A stretch of 64,000 bases of DNA. Source: an uncultured Flavobacteriales bacterium. GTDB taxonomy: Bacteria; Bacteroidota; Bacteroidia; Palsa-965. The translations under genes and the position numbers were made by a program. The stretch spans positions 4,511 to 68,510 of the forward strand of contig CALJIF010000032.1 of the NCBI GenBank assembly GCA_937974275.1. Reading direction: 5' to 3'. Under the pieces are notes generated by a model. It was not told where the DNA came from. It saw only the letters and a list, made by a program, of their open reading frames with translations, and did no database searches. Positions 34,873 through 44,436 of this stretch are shown one piece after another (position 1 is the stretch's first letter; every line of letters starts with the position of its first letter).

Positions 34873-37800
34873 TTATTGTGAATCACCTTTACGAACCGGA
34901 ATGGAAACATAAAATGTTGTTCCCGAACCTTTCGTGGTTTCAAAACGGATACGACCATTCACACTCTCCACAATACTCTTGACCATAGCTAGTCCAAGTC
35001 CCATTCCGCCCGATTTAGTGGTGAAATTCGGCACAAATATTTTATCGATCACTTCGTCACTGATGCCGGTGCCGTTGTCTTTTACGGTTACCACAAAATG
35101 CTGTCCTTCACGGCTCAACTTCACCTCAACAATTCCATCCTGCTCTTCCGGTATAGCCTGAATGGCGTTGCGAATCAAATTATTAAATACACGCATCAAC
35201 TGCTCATAATCGCCTTCCACATCAGCATGATCCAACATTCCGTGATCGTATGAAATTTTGATACGCTCTTCTGTTTCCTGAAATAAACTCACCACATTAT
35301 CCAGCAATTCATGAAGATCCATTTCTTCAATTTGCGGCTTCGGCATTTTTGCGAAATCGGAGAATGCTGTTGCAATAGAAGAAAGCGTATCAATCTGCTC
35401 AATCATCGTTTTCGTCAAACGCTCCACCTTCTGATCGAGATCCGGAGCTTTATCGCGGTACGCACGTTCCAGCAGTTGCAAACTGAGTCGTATTGGTGTA
35501 AGGGGATTTTTAATTTCATGTGCTACCTGCTTCGCCATTTCGCGCCATGCACTTTCACGCTCGCTCTGTGCCAACAATTCGGCACTATGCGCCAATTCAG
35601 AAATCATTCTGTTATACTCACGCACCAAACTTCCGATTTCATCGTTGGTTTCCCAGTTGATCGGGTCGTTTTTCTGACCCAATGTAACAGCGCGCATCTT
35701 GTCCTGAATTAAACGCAAAGGTTTCGTCAGGTAATTCGAAATAAATATCGCTGCTATAACCGATAATGAGAACAGCAGCACGTACACATTAATTAATGCC
35801 ACAAGGAAAGAAGATATTTCTTTCTCCAAATCGTTCTGCTTCGCGAAATACGGCAAACTCAAATAAGCAATTAATTCACCCGATTTATTCTTAACCGGTA
35901 AATACGCCGACAAATAAGCCAGATTACCCACGTTCTCGTCATGTACAAACTCCGAACGTTTATTTATATGCAATTGCAAATACGCTTCCGGATTCATCTT
36001 GCGTGAAACCAAACCTTCATCAAACACTTTCCCTCTGGACGTGGCAAACAAATTACCTTCCAGATCATATAGGTTGATATCCGTAAAGAACACATTCGAA
36101 AACTTACGTAAGAGATAGGTGGTGTATTCCTTGTATGGCGCTGTCAATTTGTTATCCTCAATTTTGGATTCAATTTCCAACGATACGGAATGTGCCTTCT
36201 CACTTATAATTTCGGAGTTTTTAGTTTGGTATTGCTGTTGGATGTAGTAAATGGATCCACTACCGAATAAGGTTAACGATGCCAGAACGATCAACACCAA
36301 CACCAATTGAATACGATACTTAAATGTTAACTGACTGAATGCATTACCCGCAACAATAACCTGACGCAGGAACAACGCCAACATCAACAGCAAACTATAT
36401 AATGTAAATATGTACGAAAATCCTGTAGTGATGCTCAACCAACCTTCCTGAGGCTTGCTGAGTACAACCGCTGTCTCGTTGTCCGGAGAATATACTAAAT
36501 GCTCGTAGTGCTCTTGCACAACAAATTCATTCTTTCGTGCTGCAGCCAGATATTGTTCGGGCGATAAACTGAATTGAAACTTCCCGGCATGATTTAACAA
36601 TACGCCATTCTTATATTTTGCATACGAATAATTCAGCAATCGCTGGTTCACTGTCAATTCACGATCGAGCAACAATTCCGGGAAACCCACTTCTTCGTTC
36701 ATCAACTTCGAATCCAATTCCAGAATCAACGTTCCTTGTCCTAAAAACTTCTCTCTACCCGGCCATTGTAATACCAACTTCGCGACATACGAAATGCGAC
36801 CGTCACCTTTTGTCCTGAAATAAAAATGTTCTGTTTGTGTCGGTTCGCATTGACGATGCACAATCTCTTCCATCAGCGTGAAGTTGTCGGAATACGTGGC
36901 AGCATGGCGCAATAAAGGCACGCACATCGTATCGAAAAATGCCACTTTCACATCATACTTTTCCCAATAACCGCTGAAGTATTGTTGCACCACACGTTTC
37001 TCAAACGCATTCAGATCCGCTTCCGGACCCTGAGATAATTTAATCAGCACGGTATCGTACATCAATTTATCGCGCAACTCGATAAAGAAATGTTCTGCTA
37101 TCGGATCTTGTTCAGCAGCCAGTTTTTCAGCCAATAATTTTCGCGAGTCGTGTTCTTTGTAACGCGATTGTTTCCCGATCATGTGTGTGGTGTAGAACGA
37201 AAATAAAAACACCAGTAAAACAATCAGCGAAAAAGGATAACGGCTTTCTTCCGTATCTGTAGGTCGTTGAAATAACACGAAAAGAATGGCAAAAGGCCAA
37301 TACACCGTAATCATATCTACGTTGCCCTGCAGTGCGCATACCACGGTGAATAAAGCAGCAGCCAGAATAAACAATGCGAGTTGTTCAACAAACTTCAACT
37401 GCATGCGTTTAATTTGAAAAACTGCGTGATCTGCGAGTAAGAAAAACGTTGCAACAAATAATGCCAGCAACAACAGACCCAGATAGCTGAAAACGGATAA
37501 ATCGAAAATGTTATTGACATTAAATGAGATGTCGGAGTTCTGCACCAGATCTTGAATCATTTGATTGATCAGCCAACCACCGGCGACAGGAACCGCCATC
37601 ATGAAAAGTGCCAACAAATAGCGTGATGCACGTTGTTGAGGAAAATTGATGACGAGTGATTTAGGATGACGTAGCACGTAAATCACACCGAACAACAACA
37701 GCAAGGCATTCAGGAAGAAGTCGCCCAGATTGGAGTTCCAAAACGATTCTGCATCGCCGTAATGCAACGGACTAAACAACTCGGAGCTGTAAAACGTATC

Positions 37801-38601
37801 CGGGAAGTGCAACAACAACATTACAAAGCGCAATACAGCAAGAACAGCAAGAAAGAGAATTACTTTCCATCGTATACTCAGTGTGTCCGGCAGTGCGTGC
37901 GTTTCTTCATGCAGGTATTTGATTAATAAAACAAAGCCGAACAAATTGAGCACTACATTAATAATGCGCCACCATAAAGGAACGATAGGTTGTGAACTCA
38001 GTTTGTGATCGAGCGAAAACAGATACGTTCCATCTGCGGCTACAACAGCGTTAACCGATCCGGGATCATTAGTTTCAATATTCGTTTCGGGAGGAACATT
38101 ATAGTCGCGCCAAAATTCATTGACGAGATAACGATTTTGATACGGATATGCCGATCGAATTAATGATAACCCGATATATGTTCTTCCCGAGTTGTCGTGC
38201 TTGCGAATAACCTGAAACCAACCGTTGCGCAATCGCGCGAGGCGTTCATCCAGACACACTTCCTTCATGTAATTTTCTACAGCAGCAGAGTTGTCTGACC
38301 AGTATTTTAATGTATCGCCCTCATACATTAACAATACAAAGCCCTTGTCATTGTACAGTGTTCGATGTGAAGCCGTGTTCGCTTTAAAAATAGCCTGAGG
38401 AGTTTGCCCGTTGGTTTTACGAATTAACGTGTCGAGATATGCTGCTAATTCCGATTCGCGTTGGTGCAATACACGATTGAATTGTTCGGCTGCCGGTGCG
38501 GGAGAACCTGCATCGCGAAGCACAATAATTTTCGCTAATGCCAGACACAGCAGTCCTGCAACCAAATACAAAAAGCGAGATCGATAAAATCGTTGCCACA
38601 T
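34873..38601 (-). CDS. Large NtrY-like membrane histidine kinase
   Basis: A 1,242-residue kinase. The frame is open to 38691, but ATG 38601 (MWQRFYRSRFLYLV) gives a proper first membrane helix. A ~200-residue extracytoplasmic region is followed by about eight helices, a second large extracytoplasmic region (~500-780), two more helices, a third sensor region, one helix and a HAMP linker (LTKPLRLIQDKMRAVTLG). The H-box is AHEIKNPLTPIRLSLQLL, the N-box NNLIRNAIQAI, with VKDNGTGIS and GMGLGLAM. The kinase half is typical of NtrY/PilS type; the input half is unusually large. It is divergent from the next gene. Confidence 0.92.
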   Translation of the reverse strand: MWQRFYRSRFLYLVAGLLCLALAKIIVLRDAGSPAPAAEQFNRVLHQRESELAAYLDTLIRKTNGQTPQAIFKANTASHRTLYNDKGFVLLMYEGDTLKYWSDNSAAVENYMKEVCLDERLARLRNGWFQVIRKHDNSGRTYIGLSLIRSAYPYQNRYLVNEFWRDYNVPPETNIETNDPGSVNAVVAADGTYLFSLDHKLSSQPIVPLWWRIINVVLNLFGFVLLIKYLHEETHALPDTLSIRWKVILFLAVLAVLRFVMLLLHFPDTFYSSELFSPLHYGDAESFWNSNLGDFFLNALLLLFGVIYVLRHPKSLVINFPQQRASRYLLALFMMAVPVAGGWLINQMIQDLVQNSDISFNVNNIFDLSVFSYLGLLLLALFVATFFLLADHAVFQIKRMQLKFVEQLALFILAAALFTVVCALQGNVDMITVYWPFAILFVLFQRPTDTEESRYPFSLIVLLVFLFSFYTTHMIGKQSRYKEHDSRKLLAEKLAAEQDPIAEHFFIELRDKLMYDTVLIKLSQGPEADLNAFEKRVVQQYFSGYWEKYDVKVAFFDTMCVPLLRHAATYSDNFTLMEEIVHRQCEPTQTEHFYFRTKGDGRISYVAKLVLQWPGREKFLGQGTLILELDSKLMNEEVGFPELLLDRELTVNQRLLNYSYAKYKNGVLLNHAGKFQFSLSPEQYLAAARKNEFVVQEHYEHLVYSPDNETAVVLSKPQEGWLSITTGFSYIFTLYSLLLMLALFLRQVIVAGNAFSQLTFKYRIQLVLVLIVLASLTLFGSGSIYYIQQQYQTKNSEIISEKAHSVSLEIESKIEDNKLTAPYKEYTTYLLRKFSNVFFTDINLYDLEGNLFATSRGKVFDEGLVSRKMNPEAYLQLHINKRSEFVHDENVGNLAYLSAYLPVKNKSGELIAYLSLPYFAKQNDLEKEISSFLVALINVYVLLFSLSVIAAIFISNYLTKPLRLIQDKMRAVTLGQKNDPINWETNDEIGSLVREYNRMISELAHSAELLAQSERESAWREMAKQVAHEIKNPLTPIRLSLQLLERAYRDKAPDLDQKVERLTKTMIEQIDTLSSIATAFSDFAKMPKPQIEEMDLHELLDNVVSLFQETEERIKISYDHGMLDHADVEGDYEQLMRVFNNLIRNAIQAIPEEQDGIVEVKLSREGQHFVVTVKDNGTGISDEVIDKIFVPNFTTKSGGMGLGLAMVKSIVESVNGRIRFETTKGSGTTFYVSIPVRKGDSQ

Positions 38602-38727
38602 AATGGAAAAGCCGTGCATTCCTACACGGGTGAAGTTACCACTTTCCCGATGATGCCCAAGCGGGTTTTCACACCACACAAATCCTGCCACAACGGAATC
38701 ACGCTTTTTTGTAGATTCGTGACACCT

Positions 38728-40974
38728 ATGAGCAAAGCAGACCGTAAATCGAAAACAGCGAAAAGTTCGTCGAAAGCAACGTCTTTTACTTTACCGGAAT
38801 TAAGTGGTAAAGGATGGTTTTTCACCACCGATTTTCGCATTCAGGCTGTGGCTGTAGCCCTTATCGCCGTGTTGTTTTATGGGAATTCATATAAAAACGA
38901 ATACGCGCTGGACGATGATATCGTGATGCGTCAAAACACATTTGTACAGAAAGGATTTTCGGGCATTTGGGATATCATGGCCAACGACGCTTACAAAAGC
39001 TTTTATGCCAGCATGGGTGTAAATGAACAATTGGAAGGTGGTCGTTATCGTCCGTTGTCGATTGTGACCTTCGCTATAGAACAGCAGTTGTTTGGCGAAT
39101 GTTATGGTGAACGTTATGAAGAAGTGCGCGATTCCGTATTAGCATTGCGCAACGCCTCTATTCCGGATCCGACAACACTTTCACGATTAGTTGCCGAACA
39201 AAATGATCTTGATGTCAAGATCAAAGCAACCACCATGGAATTGGCTACGGTGCGACACATCGTGAATATCGTTTTATATGCGCTACTGTGCGTTGTTTTA
39301 TTGTGGTTCTTGCGCGAATGTGTATTCCGCACCAACACAGATCTTGCGTTGCTATCTGTGGCGCTGTTCGCCATTCATCCTATTCATACGGAAGTGGTGG
39401 CCAACGTGAAAAGTCGTGATGAAATCATGTCTTTACTGTTCATCGCATTAACGTTCATTTATTTCTTCCGATTCGACATTTCCCGCAACAGGAAAGACTT
39501 GACAAAAGGCGCTGTGTTTTTCTTGCTCGCATATTTATCAAAAGAATACGCGATTGCCCTACTGGCGCTAATTCCATTGGGCTTGCATTTATTTCACAAG
39601 CGCAGTTTTTCGAACATGGTTCCGCACGGCACCGCCATTGTTCTGGTTACGATTTTGTACGCGATGATTCGATTATCTGCTACTGCAACAGAAGGGCCAC
39701 GTGTACCGAAAAATCGCAACGCCAGTGATCCGTTGAACGAACCGTACATGTTTGCAAAAGGCGATCAGGTCGTTGCAACAAAAATTAACCGACTTGATGA
39801 TTACCTCGTCTTGTTGGTGAAGCCGTATCCGTTGGTGTCCGATTATTCGTATCAACATTTCCCGTATGTGCACATCTATCACTGGCAAGTGTTGTTGTCA
39901 ATACTTATTTATGGACTTTTGATTTATGTGCTATGGCGTTGGTGGAAACAACAACATCCTTTGGCATTTGCATTGCTCCTCTACTTCGGCTTTTTCGCCT
40001 TGATCTGCAATTTGCTGTTTGATATCGGAGCAACCATGGGTGAACGTCTGATCTTTCATTCATCGCTCGGATTTTGCATGATCCTCGCATGGGGCATTGT
40101 TGCCGGAATGGAACGATTCAAAATTGCTACACCTGTAGCTTCCATCATTTTTATCTTGATTTCTGTTCCTGCATTTATGATTACTACGGAACGAAACCTC
40201 GAATGGAAAAATGATGCTTCGTTGTTTATCAGTGATGTCCAAAAACATCCGGAAAGTGCTTTGTGTAATGGCAACGCGGGCGCACGATTCATGGATCGCG
40301 GCGTAGAGTTTCTGGGCAAAGACAGTTTGAAGGTGTATGCCTATGCAGATACTGCCATTCAATATTTGACGAAAGCCACGACGTTACACCCGCGTTATGT
40401 TAACGGTTGGTTAAATCTGGGATTAGCGTACTATCACAAAAAAGATTTTGATCAGTCGGCTGCAGCATGGGCAAAAGTGAGCCCGATATTTCCGCGCAAC
40501 CCGATTTTGCTCAACTACACACAGATGTACATTAACACGGCGAATAGTTATGCGCAAAAACAGGATTATGTAAATGCGGCGCGCTATTTAGGCTATGCAG
40601 CGCGTATGAATCCGCAGGACAAAGGAGCATGGGCAGATTATGCGGGAGCAAGTTTTATGAGCAGACAATTTGGAACCGCGAAAGAAGCGTTCATTAAAGC
40701 GATAGAACTTAACCCTGAAGCTAAAGACCAATTGCAGGGTGGATTAAATGCTGCGGCTTCCAACGAGTTGGCGTTGAACAATTGGAGGGCAGATTCGGCG
40801 GACGTTACGAAAACTTTGATTCTTGCCCGGAACTATACCGGAACCGTTGCATTTTATCCCGAATCACGCAGACTTATAAATAAAGTGTTGCAGGTAAATC
40901 CGAATGAAGCGTATGCATTGAAATTGCAAGACAGTTTGAGCGGATTGGAACGTAAAGTATCGCTGCCAAAGTAA
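38728..40974 (+). CDS. TMTC/GT-C-like glycosyltransferase with C-terminal TPR repeats
   Basis: A ~748-residue protein. I start at ATG 38728 (MSKADRKS); the frame is open upstream but those 45 codons look non-coding and overlap the kinase gene. After a first membrane helix the loop NEYALDDDIVMRQN holds the acidic motif of GT-C enzymes, followed by GGRYRPLSIVTFAIEQQLFG and LFAIHPIHTEVVANVKSRDEIMSLLF, the TMTC/PMT-type signature, and about ten helices. Residues ~520-740 form TPRs (NGWLNLGLAYYHKKDFDQSA). O-mannosylation or similar surface glycosylation is the likely role. Confidence 0.9.
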   Translation: MSKADRKSKTAKSSSKATSFTLPELSGKGWFFTTDFRIQAVAVALIAVLFYGNSYKNEYALDDDIVMRQNTFVQKGFSGIWDIMANDAYKSFYASMGVNEQLEGGRYRPLSIVTFAIEQQLFGECYGERYEEVRDSVLALRNASIPDPTTLSRLVAEQNDLDVKIKATTMELATVRHIVNIVLYALLCVVLLWFLRECVFRTNTDLALLSVALFAIHPIHTEVVANVKSRDEIMSLLFIALTFIYFFRFDISRNRKDLTKGAVFFLLAYLSKEYAIALLALIPLGLHLFHKRSFSNMVPHGTAIVLVTILYAMIRLSATATEGPRVPKNRNASDPLNEPYMFAKGDQVVATKINRLDDYLVLLVKPYPLVSDYSYQHFPYVHIYHWQVLLSILIYGLLIYVLWRWWKQQHPLAFALLLYFGFFALICNLLFDIGATMGERLIFHSSLGFCMILAWGIVAGMERFKIATPVASIIFILISVPAFMITTERNLEWKNDASLFISDVQKHPESALCNGNAGARFMDRGVEFLGKDSLKVYAYADTAIQYLTKATTLHPRYVNGWLNLGLAYYHKKDFDQSAAAWAKVSPIFPRNPILLNYTQMYINTANSYAQKQDYVNAARYLGYAARMNPQDKGAWADYAGASFMSRQFGTAKEAFIKAIELNPEAKDQLQGGLNAAASNELALNNWRADSADVTKTLILARNYTGTVAFYPESRRLINKVLQVNPNEAYALKLQDSLSGLERKVSLPK

Positions 40975-41059
40975 TCCGATTGGCTGTTAAGGAACGGTTA
41001 ACATGTTCGTGTTGAAAATTACAACACGGTACGAGTAACTTTTCGGGGCATTTACTCGT

Positions 41060-41067
41060 TACATTTG
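41060..41067 (+). promoter_or_regulatory. -7 element TACATTTG
   Basis: Exact TAnnTTTG match upstream of the small gene at 41078. It overlaps the 5' flank of the ATG at 41069, so transcription would begin at or past that codon and the ATG at 41078 is the better start. No clear -33 box. Confidence 0.55.
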
Positions 41068-41077
41068 CATGAATAAT

Positions 41078-41338
41078 ATGGCACTCCGTAACGACATACT
41101 TAAACAATACTTCACCAAAGCATCAATTGGCGGTGTTGTGAGCATCAATGATTTGCGTGATCGTGAATACAGCGGTGAAACGCTTTCCGCTGATGAGATT
41201 AAGGCGTTGCGCAATTTCGATAAATATCGTTTGGATCAATTGAACAACATTCAGAACGACAAAGAATTCCACGAGAAGTACCGCCAGATTCAGGTAATGG
41301 CGAACCTCGGCGACTGGAAGGATTTTCTGAATCTGTAA
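41078..41338 (+). CDS. Small conserved-looking protein, 86 aa, unknown function
   Basis: A predominantly helical, charged protein (MALRNDILKQYFTKASIGG... ending GDWKDFLNL). No domain recognised. The start is chosen at 41078 because the -7 element TACATTTG (41060-41067) places the transcript start past the ATG at 41069. The mRNA would have at most a few untranslated bases. It is followed by a bidirectional terminator shared with the SlyD-like gene. Confidence 0.75.
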   Translation: MALRNDILKQYFTKASIGGVVSINDLRDREYSGETLSADEIKALRNFDKYRLDQLNNIQNDKEFHEKYRQIQVMANLGDWKDFLNL

Positions 41339-41356
41339 AATCTATAGATAAAAAGA

Positions 41357-41389
41357 AAGGCTGATCGATGGATCAGCCTTTTTCTTTTT
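41357..41389. terminator. Bidirectional intrinsic terminator
   Basis: Perfect 10-bp inverted repeat AAGGCTGATC (41357-41366) / GATCAGCCTT (41371-41380), loop GATG, with T-runs on both strands (TTTCTTTTT on +; the A-rich 41350-41357 on -). It ends the two convergent genes. Confidence 0.9.
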
Positions 41390-41903
41390 AATGGTGATGA
41401 CCCCCCGGTCCGTGAACGTGACCGTGATCCAACTCTTCTTGTGTTGCAGGACGCACCTCAACAACTTCTCCAACAAAGTGTAATTCTTTGCCGGCCAATG
41501 GGTGATTGAAATCCATACCTACATGGTTAACACCGATTTCGGTAACGCGACCCCAAAGGCGATTGCCTTCGCTGTCCACCATAGGAACGTTCTTGCCAAC
41601 AGCAATCATTTCCGTATCTAATTTACCTGCTTCGTCCAAAAAATTCTCGATAGGCAACTTAACGATATGGTCTGCCATATACTCGCCATAACCGTTTGCT
41701 GCGCTGATGCGGAAATCGAAAGCGTCACCAACACGCTTTCCGTGCAGGTTACCTTCAAATTCCGGCAATAACATCCCGGCTCCAAAAAGGAATACCATAG
41801 GATCTTCGGGGCGTGTTTGTTCGATTGTGTCTTCCCCGCCATTTTCGCCGGGTACTGTGAGATGGTAACTCACTGCTACCACGTGCTTGTCAGTAATGAT
41901 CAT
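41388..41903 (-). CDS. SlyD-like FKBP-type peptidyl-prolyl isomerase
   Basis: A 171-residue SlyD-type isomerase/chaperone: the FKBP opening TDKHVVAVSYHLTV, the insert-in-flap region ISAANGYGEYMADHIV and FNHPLAGKELHFVGEVVEVR. The tail HGHVHGPGGHHH is His-rich and could bind nickel or zinc as SlyD does, though shorter. Cytoplasmic folding catalyst. The ATG at 41903 lies 25 bases downstream of TACCTTTG. Confidence 0.93.
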   Translation of the reverse strand: MIITDKHVVAVSYHLTVPGENGGEDTIEQTRPEDPMVFLFGAGMLLPEFEGNLHGKRVGDAFDFRISAANGYGEYMADHIVKLPIENFLDEAGKLDTEMIAVGKNVPMVDSEGNRLWGRVTEIGVNHVGMDFNHPLAGKELHFVGEVVEVRPATQEELDHGHVHGPGGHHH

Positions 41904-41928
41904 TTATTAATTGTATTAGAATGAGTTA

Positions 41929-41936
41929 CAAAGGTA
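41929..41936 (-). promoter_or_regulatory. -7 element TACCTTTG of the slyD-like gene
   Basis: Exact TAnnTTTG match, 25 bases upstream of the ATG. Confidence 0.6.
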
Positions 41937-42051
41937 ACCTATTTGAAGCAGGAAAGCGCTATCAGCGTTAAACTTAGGTTAACTAAAACGAGCAAAGGCG
42001 CGGAAACATTGCTAATTTTATGCACGTTCAACAACCTCAAGTACTTTATAT

Positions 42052-43209
42052 ATGCCTGAATTTACAGGAACACTTGGATCCAAATTGCCCCGCGTGGGAA
42101 CAACGATATTTACCGTAATGTCAAAGCTTGCGGGCGAACATCAGGCCATCAATCTTTCTCAGGGATTTCCGGACTTTGAATGCCCGAAGCCTTTACGCGA
42201 ACTCGTGAATGATGCGATGAAAAAAGGGCATAACCAATACGCGCCCATGCCCGGTATTCTACCCTTGCGGGAGCAAATAGCCATAAAAACAGCCGAACTC
42301 TATCAAACCAACTACGATCCGGAAACGGAAGTAACAGTTACGGCAGGAGCTACACAAGCTATTTACACTGCGATTGGCGCAGTCGTGCGTGAAGGTGATG
42401 AAGTCATTATTCTGGAGCCGGCATACGATTGTTACGAGCCCGCTATCGAACTGAACGGAGGCAAAGCAATCTACGTTTCATTGAAAGCACCCGATTATAC
42501 GATCGATTGGAATGCGGTGAAAAAAGTGATCAATCACCGAACACGAATGATCATCATCAACACACCGCATAATCCGACCGGAGCCGTGATGAGCGCTGAT
42601 GATTTGAAGCAGCTGGAAAAGTTGACTAAAAAAACCGACATCATCATTTTGTCGGATGAAGTATACGAACACATCATTTTCGATGGTCGCACACATGAAA
42701 GTGTGGCGCGATATCCCGGACTTGCCGAACGCTCTTTTATCGTTTCATCGTTCGGGAAAACGTATCACACCACCGGATGGAAAATCGGGTATTGCCTTGC
42801 ACCGAAACAGCTCATGGCAGAATTTCGCAAGGTGCATCAATACTTGGTATTTTCTGTTAATACGCCTGCTCAATACGCATTGGCAGAATTCCTCAAGCAA
42901 CGCGAGCACTATTTGGAATTGGGAAATTTTTATCAGGAGAAAAGAGACTATTTCATTCAACTGATCAAGGGTTCGCGATTTGAATTCGTTCCTGCTCCGG
43001 GCACGTATTTTCAGTTGCTGAATTATAAAAACATCACAACAGAAAAAGACACCGATTATGCCGTGCGACTGATTAAAGAATCAGGTTTGGCTGCGATTCC
43101 GATTTCTGTTTTTTATCACAAACCCGTGCAGGATAACATGCTGCGTTTCTGTTTCGCCAAACGGAATGAAACCTTGGAAAAAGCAGCCGAGATTATCTGC
43201 AAATTATAA
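42052..43209 (+). CDS. Methionine / aromatic aminotransferase (YbdL-like, PLP-dependent)
   Basis: A 385-residue class I aminotransferase. INLSQGFPDFECP near the N-terminus, NQYAPMPGILPLREQIA, TAGATQAIYTAI, NTPHNPTGAVM, SDEVYEH and the PLP-binding lysine in SSFGKTYHTTGWKIGY are clear; these match the YbdL/glutamine transaminase K group. It is expected to convert 4-methylthio-2-oxobutyrate to methionine using glutamine or aromatic donors. The omega-amidase gene follows after 11 bases, which fits the two-step pathway. Confidence 0.92.
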   Translation: MPEFTGTLGSKLPRVGTTIFTVMSKLAGEHQAINLSQGFPDFECPKPLRELVNDAMKKGHNQYAPMPGILPLREQIAIKTAELYQTNYDPETEVTVTAGATQAIYTAIGAVVREGDEVIILEPAYDCYEPAIELNGGKAIYVSLKAPDYTIDWNAVKKVINHRTRMIIINTPHNPTGAVMSADDLKQLEKLTKKTDIIILSDEVYEHIIFDGRTHESVARYPGLAERSFIVSSFGKTYHTTGWKIGYCLAPKQLMAEFRKVHQYLVFSVNTPAQYALAEFLKQREHYLELGNFYQEKRDYFIQLIKGSRFEFVPAPGTYFQLLNYKNITTEKDTDYAVRLIKESGLAAIPISVFYHKPVQDNMLRFCFAKRNETLEKAAEIICKL

Positions 43210-43220
43210 CCGCGCTTATT

Positions 43221-44024
43221 ATGATTGCTGAAACCATTGGTATTGCCGCCGTTCAATCGTCACTCTATTGGGAAAACCGGGAGCGCAACTTAGAGCACTT
43301 TACACTCTTGCTGCGAAAAATTGATGAGCCTGTTGACGTGATTGTCTTACCTGAAATGTTTACAACGGGTTTCAGTATGAATCCTGCTCCGCTGGCAGAA
43401 AAAACAGACGGCCCTACATTAGCCTGGATGCGGCAACAAGCCGTACTATATAATGCAGTTATAACCGGAAGCATTATTGCCGAAGAAAACGGCCAATTTA
43501 TGAATCGCTTGTTTTGGGTTCGACCTGATGGCACTTACGAAACTTACGATAAGCGACACTTGTTTCGCATGGCGGGAGAAGATCAACACTATGCTTCGGG
43601 ACAACAGCCGTTGATCGTGGATTTGAAAGGCTGGAAAATACGTCCGCTGATTTGTTATGATTTGCGATTCCCGGTATGGTCGCGCAATCGCTGGAATGCG
43701 GATGGAAGCGTGGCCGATTATGATGTATTGATTTATGTTGCCAACTGGCCGGAACGCCGATCGAATGTTTGGAAAACATTGTTACAAGCCCGAGCCATGG
43801 AAAATCAGGCGTATGTGATTGGCGTAAATCGTATTGGTAATGACGCGCATCAGGTCTATCACACCGGCGACAGTGTGATCTTGGATTTTAAAGGTGAGCC
43901 CATTACCTCGGCGCTGATTGCAACGGAAGAAATTTTAACATCGCGTTTATCGATGAAAGATCTCGTCGACTTCCGCGCACATTTTCCTGTGGGTCGCGAT
44001 GCGGATACGTTTACCGTATCATAA
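43221..44024 (+). CDS. Omega-amidase (nitrilase superfamily, YafV-like)
   Basis: A 267-residue carbon-nitrogen hydrolase with the Glu-Lys-Cys triad: Glu in VLPEMFTTGF, Lys in YDKRHLF and Cys in RPLICYDLRFP. YafV-type enzymes hydrolyse 2-oxoglutaramate, the by-product of glutamine-dependent transamination, to 2-oxoglutarate. Its place directly after the methionine aminotransferase supports this. Together they would recycle methylthio-oxobutyrate to methionine. The last 14 bases overlap the opposite-strand gene. Confidence 0.93.
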   Translation: MIAETIGIAAVQSSLYWENRERNLEHFTLLLRKIDEPVDVIVLPEMFTTGFSMNPAPLAEKTDGPTLAWMRQQAVLYNAVITGSIIAEENGQFMNRLFWVRPDGTYETYDKRHLFRMAGEDQHYASGQQPLIVDLKGWKIRPLICYDLRFPVWSRNRWNADGSVADYDVLIYVANWPERRSNVWKTLLQARAMENQAYVIGVNRIGNDAHQVYHTGDSVILDFKGEPITSALIATEEILTSRLSMKDLVDFRAHFPVGRDADTFTVS

Positions 44025-44412
44025 CGCCCGGCGCGCCTAACAGAGGAACGGTCATCATGTTTCTTTCAATGATTGTTTCCGGCAGGAATACATAGCGCTT
44101 GTCGTATAGCTTATCGCCCATGTAAAAACTGATCCAGTATTCATTATTAATACCGAACGTATCTTCCATAATGGGCTCCACTTTCACGTAATCCAACGCA
44201 GAAATTTCTTCGAAGTAATGGCGCAGCTCCGAGGTCTTTCGCGGCTGACCATTTAACTCTCCATAACCGCGTGAATTGATCAACACATTCTTCAAAGGCT
44301 CTTCATACAAGTTCAGTAAATACACGTTGTATTCTTTCACGCCTTTCTTTTCTTCCATTGCCACTGCAACTATGATATCATCCACTTCCGGATGCTCAAT
44401 ATCTTTTCTCAT
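44011..44412 (-). CDS. Conserved Bacteroidota protein, 133 aa, unknown function
   Basis: A beta-rich 133-residue protein (YNVYLLNLYEEPLKNVLINSRGYGE, RKTSELRHYFEEI, NNEYWISFYMGDKLYDKRYVFLPETI). Similar proteins in Bacteroidota have been labelled phenylalanyl-tRNA synthetase alpha subunit by mistake; there is no synthetase domain here. No enzymatic motif is visible. It overlaps the omega-amidase 3' end by 14 bases in convergent orientation and follows the serine hydrolase gene by 24 bases. Confidence 0.82.
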   Translation of the reverse strand: MRKDIEHPEVDDIIVAVAMEEKKGVKEYNVYLLNLYEEPLKNVLINSRGYGELNGQPRKTSELRHYFEEISALDYVKVEPIMEDTFGINNEYWISFYMGDKLYDKRYVFLPETIIERNMMTVPLLGAPGVMIR

Positions 44413-44436
44413 AATGCGCTAATTTACGCATTCGTC

